From assembly GCA_031273145.1 (NCBI GenBank), contig JAISSL010000005.1, forward strand, positions 1 to 8,319: a stretch of 8,319 bases of DNA, read 5' to 3'. Source of the stretch: Zoogloeaceae bacterium. GTDB taxonomy: Bacteria; Pseudomonadota; Gammaproteobacteria; Burkholderiales; Rhodocyclaceae. Positions within the stretch are counted from its first letter, which is position 1. Each line of letters begins with the position of its first letter. Below the pieces are notes generated by a model, which was not told the DNA's origin, searched no databases, and was given only the letters and a program-made list of their open reading frames with translations. The position numbers and the translations under genes are program-made. Below are positions 5,607 through 8,319 of the stretch, piece by piece.

Positions 5607-7510
5607 TGCCACTGCGCGACCTTGAATTTCTGAAGCAATGCTTCGTTGGGAATTTCCAGAACCTTGATGCGCGTGCCATCCAACCTAATTCGAGTAAAGT
5701 GGTCAAAGTTGGAATCTGTGATGACCAGCCGGTCAATCTCAGCGTTTCTTAGATCAAGGGCATTGAGTTTTGATCCGACGATTTCCAGCGTACCGATCCG
5801 GCTTCCGCTAAAGTCGAAAGTAGAATCTATGGCATTTTCAATGCGGACATGATCCGAATGCAGACCATCCGCCACTGTCATCCGAGCCGAGTAGAAACGG
5901 AAAATGAGCCGCTTGTTGCGCGGAGTTTGTGCGTTGTTTTTCCCGTCTTTGCTTTTTTCCGGCATCAGATACACATAATTGCCACGGACACGCTCAAACA
6001 GGATATGGGGCGCGCCATACGTGACCGAAAAACCATCTTGGTATCCCCGTCCATCGCCCTGAAATTCGCTGTCCCTGGCGGTCAAATCGCCAGTGACAGA
6101 AATGTGGTGTAAATTGAATACCTGTCCCTGCACACCTTCAATCAACAGGTTGCCTTTAACCGTTGCATTGGCTTCATCTTTTTTTGTAAGCAGGCTGACA
6201 TTTCTTGAGAGAAAGACATTGCGCCAGACCATAGAGGGTAGTGGCCTGTCGGTGGGTATGTAGAAACGTTCCCGATTGGTACTATCCCAGCTGAGTTGTC
6301 GTTGTATGAAATCGTCGAGCGCCACATTTTCAACCCGTATGGAACCATCCTTGCGGGTAAACCGGGATAAGGACGGAGTTTGTTCCAGTTCCGGGGGAAC
6401 CAGCGCGTCGAAATTCGGCACAGCCTTGCCGTGCGCTCTTGCAACGGTTTGCAGAAAGCCAGTAGTGGTAGGCGTCCAAGTTTGTCGGTCAAGATGAAAC
6501 TGTTTTTCCGTATTCGGGCACATTTCGGTGATATTCCACTGCCAGTTCCGGGAAGGCGATTGTTTCTGTATTCCAGGCTTGGTGTTTGCCGCAAACCCGA
6601 CGTATTCCGCAACGGTTTCTCCCGATTCCCGCTCAACCAGGGCGAGCCTGCCCCGCGCAACCCAGTGGGCGCGGTCTTCCAGGGTGGAAATGTCTTCAAT
6701 CGAAAGCGCATATCTGGCATGGATCGTGTCGACCGGAAGATCGAAAGGCTCCCACATCGGGGTGGCTTCATAGGCCATCAGAATTTTCGCCTCGGATTTT
6801 CTATTACGCAGAGCGTTTATTTGCGAGGAACTTTCAAGTACCCGTTCGCGCAATCCGGCGCGTTCCCAGAAAGCCTTACTGGCACGCTGGATGATTTCCC
6901 CTTGGCCGGATTCGACGAAGGTTTTTTGTTCTCCTGCCGTAGAGGATGGCGACGCTACCCATGTTGCCGCCAGCATATTGCCAACATCCCAGGGCACAGC
7001 GTAGCCGTACTGGATTTCCCGGAACATACGCGCACTTTCTTCCCGGTTTTCCCCGTAATGGTATTTGCGATATTCCGTGATTTCGGCAGGCATGGATACC
7101 TCTGGAACGGTCTCCAACAGTGCCAGAGGCGCAGTCCCCCGGCTGTTCTGGAGCAAAATGCCCTCATCCAGCGCAATGCCGTGCTTGATGAAAAGCCGCT
7201 CGTCCTTCGCGCAGACGGTTCGCAGATAGGTAAGCGATTTCAGCGCCAGACCTTCATAAGCCTGCGTGGCATTGGAATTGATTTGTTCTACTCTCTCCTG
7301 TTCTTTCCTTTCTCTTTCCCATCTTGGCTTATCAATTATTGCCATCTCAATTTTTAAAAGTGCCACACCAATCCCCAACGGGTCCACGCAGCCGACACCG
7401 CCGTGGGGTCCTCCTGCACAAACGGCGCAACCGCTCAGGCTTATGGCAAGCAGCGCCACGACAAGCCACTTCCGGCAGGGCGGGAAAAAATCCGTAAGGT
7501 TGCGTTTCAT
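5603..7510 (-). CDS. Large unrecognised lipoprotein with pentapeptide-like C-terminal solenoid
   Basis: 635 residues, no family recognised. A type II signal peptide ends in lipobox LSGC with Cys28; the +2 residue Ala suggests the outer membrane. A Cys/Gly-rich stretch follows (C28, C31, C41), then a charged helical segment (about 60-110, with WERERKEQERVEQ). The long middle part has no motif I know. From about residue 435 hydrophobic residues recur regularly, and 563-602 falls into eight consecutive five-residue units with F, I, I, L, L, I, I, F at the fifth position, as in a right-handed beta-helix. ATG 7510 gives a clean signal peptide and lies 2 nt after the higA stop; the upstream GTG 7528 is less likely. 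Its stop overlaps the HIRAN start. By eye the gene is poorer in G+C than the housekeeping block, hinting at transfer. Confidence 0.85.
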   Translation of the reverse strand: MKRNLTDFFPPCRKWLVVALLAISLSGCAVCAGGPHGGVGCVDPLGIGVALLKIEMAIIDKPRWERERKEQERVEQINSNATQAYEGLALKSLTYLRTVCAKDERLFIKHGIALDEGILLQNSRGTAPLALLETVPEVSMPAEITEYRKYHYGENREESARMFREIQYGYAVPWDVGNMLAATWVASPSSTAGEQKTFVESGQGEIIQRASKAFWERAGLRERVLESSSQINALRNRKSEAKILMAYEATPMWEPFDLPVDTIHARYALSIEDISTLEDRAHWVARGRLALVERESGETVAEYVGFAANTKPGIQKQSPSRNWQWNITEMCPNTEKQFHLDRQTWTPTTTGFLQTVARAHGKAVPNFDALVPPELEQTPSLSRFTRKDGSIRVENVALDDFIQRQLSWDSTNRERFYIPTDRPLPSMVWRNVFLSRNVSLLTKKDEANATVKGNLLIEGVQGQVFNLHHISVTGDLTARDSEFQGDGRGYQDGFSVTYGAPHILFERVRGNYVYLMPEKSKDGKNNAQTPRNKRLIFRFYSARMTVADGLHSDHVRIENAIDSTFDFSGSRIGTLEIVGSKLNALDLRNAEIDRLVITDSNFDHFTRIRLDGTRIKVLEIPNEALLQKFKVAQWQ

Positions 7511-7512
7511 TG

Positions 7513-7842
7513 TCAGGATGCGCCACACAGTAGCGCGTTGCGGGCGGGTTGTACCGTAAAGGATGGCTTACGGACATGACCGACCTGCCACAGATCGTAA
7601 CTGGCCTGCCATTGCAGGAACATTTCGGCGGTAGGCCCGCCGCCTTCCGGCGTTTTCAGCCACGCTTCCAGACGCATTGCCATTTCCGGGCTGATCCCGG
7701 CATGTCCGTTGATGATTCGGGAGAGCGTAACCCGGCTTATGCCAAGCTGTTGCGCGGCTTCTGATACGGAAAGCCCAAGCGCGGGCAACACATCGTCGCG
7801 CAAAAGCTCGCCGGGATGCGGAGGATCAAACATTTGGCTCAT
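7513..7842 (-). CDS. higA: Antitoxin HigA (XRE-type HTH, addiction module)
   Basis: HigA binds and blocks HigB and represses its own operon. 109 residues. It begins with the family signature [13 protein letters not shown] (7-19), followed by a helix-turn-helix at about 25-46 ([22 protein letters not shown]), [13 protein letters not shown], and the tail [20 protein letters not shown]. About 23 residues continue beyond YDLWQ, where many relatives end within a few residues. ATG 7842 is chosen over TTG 7857 because a full AAGGAG lies six bases before it and the family begins here. It follows higB by 11 nt, toxin first, as is typical for higBA. The lipoprotein gene starts 2 nt after its stop, so the TA promoter probably also drives the two downstream genes. 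Confidence 0.93.
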   Translation of the reverse strand: MSQMFDPPHPGELLRDDVLPALGLSVSEAAQQLGISRVTLSRIINGHAGISPEMAMRLEAWLKTPEGGGPTAEMFLQWQASYDLWQVGHVRKPSFTVQPARNALLCGAS

Positions 7843-7848
7843 GGCAAT

Positions 7849-7854
7849 CTCCTT
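7849..7854 (-). promoter_or_regulatory. higA: Ribosome binding site of higA
   Basis: AAGGAG on the minus strand, six bases before ATG 7842 and overlapping the last base of the higB stop. It is the strongest Shine-Dalgarno I found in the window and fixes the higA start. higB itself lacks one, which would favour antitoxin over toxin synthesis. Confidence 0.8.
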
Positions 7855-8132
7855 CAATGGTAATCCTGATAATCAACAAGAATCGCGTCTCCTTCTTCAA
7901 AGGCAAAGGTCAGTCGCCAGTTGGCGTTGACGGTTACTGCCCAATGTTCGTTCAGGTCGCATGACAGGCTATGCAGCTTCCAGCCCGGTACATCCATTGC
8001 GATAGGCGAAGAGGCCAGATTCAAAGCCATCAGTTGCTTTTGGAGCCGCTTCGCGTGGTCGGGTCGAATACCGGCCTTACTGCCCGTCTCGAAAAAAGCC
8101 TGAACGCCTTTGTGAAGGAAAGATTTAATCAT
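7854..8132 (-). CDS. higB: Toxin HigB (RelE-like mRNA interferase)
   Basis: HigB toxins enter the ribosome and cut mRNA during translation. 92 residues, the same length as Proteus vulgaris HigB. It starts [22 protein letters not shown], then [16 protein letters not shown] (53-56), [15 protein letters not shown] (69-83) and the C-terminal DYQDYH. H54, R73, D90, Y91 and H92, positions linked to activity in the P. vulgaris protein, are present. The usual HPLKG loop is HSLSC here, so the basic residue at 57 is Ser; activity may be reduced. ATG 8132 aligns with the family start. The frame extends upstream to TTG 8171, but that part is probably promoter DNA. No Shine-Dalgarno precedes the ATG. Confidence 0.93.
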   Translation of the reverse strand: MIKSFLHKGVQAFFETGSKAGIRPDHAKRLQKQLMALNLASSPIAMDVPGWKLHSLSCDLNEHWAVTVNANWRLTFAFEEGDAILVDYQDYH

Positions 8133-8153
8133 GACCAGATTGTAGCGCGTACC

Positions 8154-8186
8154 TTTATACTTTACGAGCAAAATTTGATCGTCAAA
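8154..8186 (-). promoter_or_regulatory. Possible higBA promoter/operator region
   Basis: The minus strand carries TTGACG (8185-8180), a good -35, inside the perfect dyad TTTGA-cga-TCAAA (8174-8186). TATAAA (8159-8154) follows, but 20 bases away, too long for a standard spacer. A second -10-like TACAAT lies only six bases before the higB ATG. A dyad over a -35 is where a HigA autorepressor could bind. Assigned by eye, low certainty. Confidence 0.3.
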
Positions 8187-8213
8187 ACCCGCGCAAGATC
8201 AAGCGAAACCGCG

Positions 8214-8319
8214 CTAAATATCCGCGCGAAAGGCATGGCGAATCCACTCGATGCCTGCTGGTTCCAGACTTTTCAAGAGAATGCAGTCGAAGCGGCAGGT
8301 GGACTTTTTGTTTTTTTGT
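8214..8319 (-). CDS. yraN: YraN (UPF0102) family protein, C-terminal fragment
   Basis: Only the last 34 residues are visible; the gene enters from the right edge and ends with TAG at 8216-8214. The fragment contains CRFDCILL and ends IEWIRHAFRADI, matching the end of YraN proteins, where a CRFDV-type strand is followed by an EWI..AF C-terminus. YraN belongs to a restriction-endonuclease-like fold family of uncertain role. In E. coli yraN is directly followed by diaA and dolP, and the same kind of neighbours (gmhA, dolP) lie further left here beyond the accessory cassette. The first visible residues are Lys/Asn-rich, encoded by an A-rich stretch that could contain an error near the sequence end. 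Confidence 0.75.
   Translation of the reverse strand, partial: QKNKKSTCRFDCILLKSLEPAGIEWIRHAFRADI

Noticed and set aside
5029..5736. A 235-codon minus-strand frame overlapping the HIRAN gene
   Set aside because: It is out of frame with the lipoprotein and HIRAN genes, both better supported by signal peptides and domain matches, and it ends in repeat DNA.
6380..7357. A 325-codon plus-strand frame
   Set aside because: It is antisense to the lipoprotein gene, which has a lipobox, tight spacing to higA and a coupled downstream start.
7854..8171. Longer HigB starting at TTG 8171
   Set aside because: The extra 13 residues have no family counterpart, and the region looks like promoter DNA. ATG 8132 gives exactly the family length of 92.

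Overview
The window reads as a chromosomal segment from a betaproteobacterium or a close relative. The SIS-domain isomerase resembles the Neisseria/Burkholderia type of GmhA. The omega subunit is short, as in betaproteobacteria. The YraN, GmhA, DolP, Gmk, RpoZ and SpoT proteins are all of proteobacterial type, and two Neisseria dRS3-like palindromes (ATTCCC-N8-GGGAAT) are present. I cannot name a genus. Every convincing gene lies on the minus strand, so transcription runs from right (8319) to left (1).

Housekeeping block, 1-4655. In transcription order this is gmhA (LPS heptose precursor synthesis), dolP (BON-domain outer-membrane lipoprotein), gmk (guanylate kinase), rpoZ (RNA polymerase omega), a small two-helix membrane ORF, and spoT (bifunctional ppGpp synthetase/hydrolase, cut by the left window edge). 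Gaps are 2, 11, 15, about 32-48 and 2 nt, so this looks like one operon. It merges the envelope pair gmhA-dolP with the GTP/ppGpp group gmk-rpoZ-spoT. The small ORF has a run of nine G at its 5' end, and a one-base change there would join it to a better-looking N-terminus.

Intergenic repeat region, 4656-5201. No gene is supported here. It holds a probable extended -10 promoter for gmhA with two tandem dyads just upstream, a run of eight C, five imperfect palindromes of a CGTCATTCC...GGAATCCAG family, and two inverted copies of a second, GTAG-headed hairpin. The stems of the two GTAG copies differ by two compensatory base-pair changes, as in REP elements.

Accessory cassette, 5202-8132. In transcription order this is higB (toxin), higA (antitoxin), a 635-residue unrecognised lipoprotein with a C-terminal pentapeptide-like solenoid, and a small exported HIRAN-domain protein. 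Junctions are 11 nt, 2 nt and a 4-nt ATGA overlap, so the four genes appear translationally coupled. The cassette and the repeats separate yraN (only its C-terminus is visible, right edge) from gmhA and dolP. In E. coli yraN, diaA and dolP are contiguous, so I infer that the cassette is inserted. A toxin-antitoxin pair coupled to an outer-membrane lipoprotein and an exported HIRAN protein is the best candidate here for an undescribed system; its function cannot be read from sequence alone.
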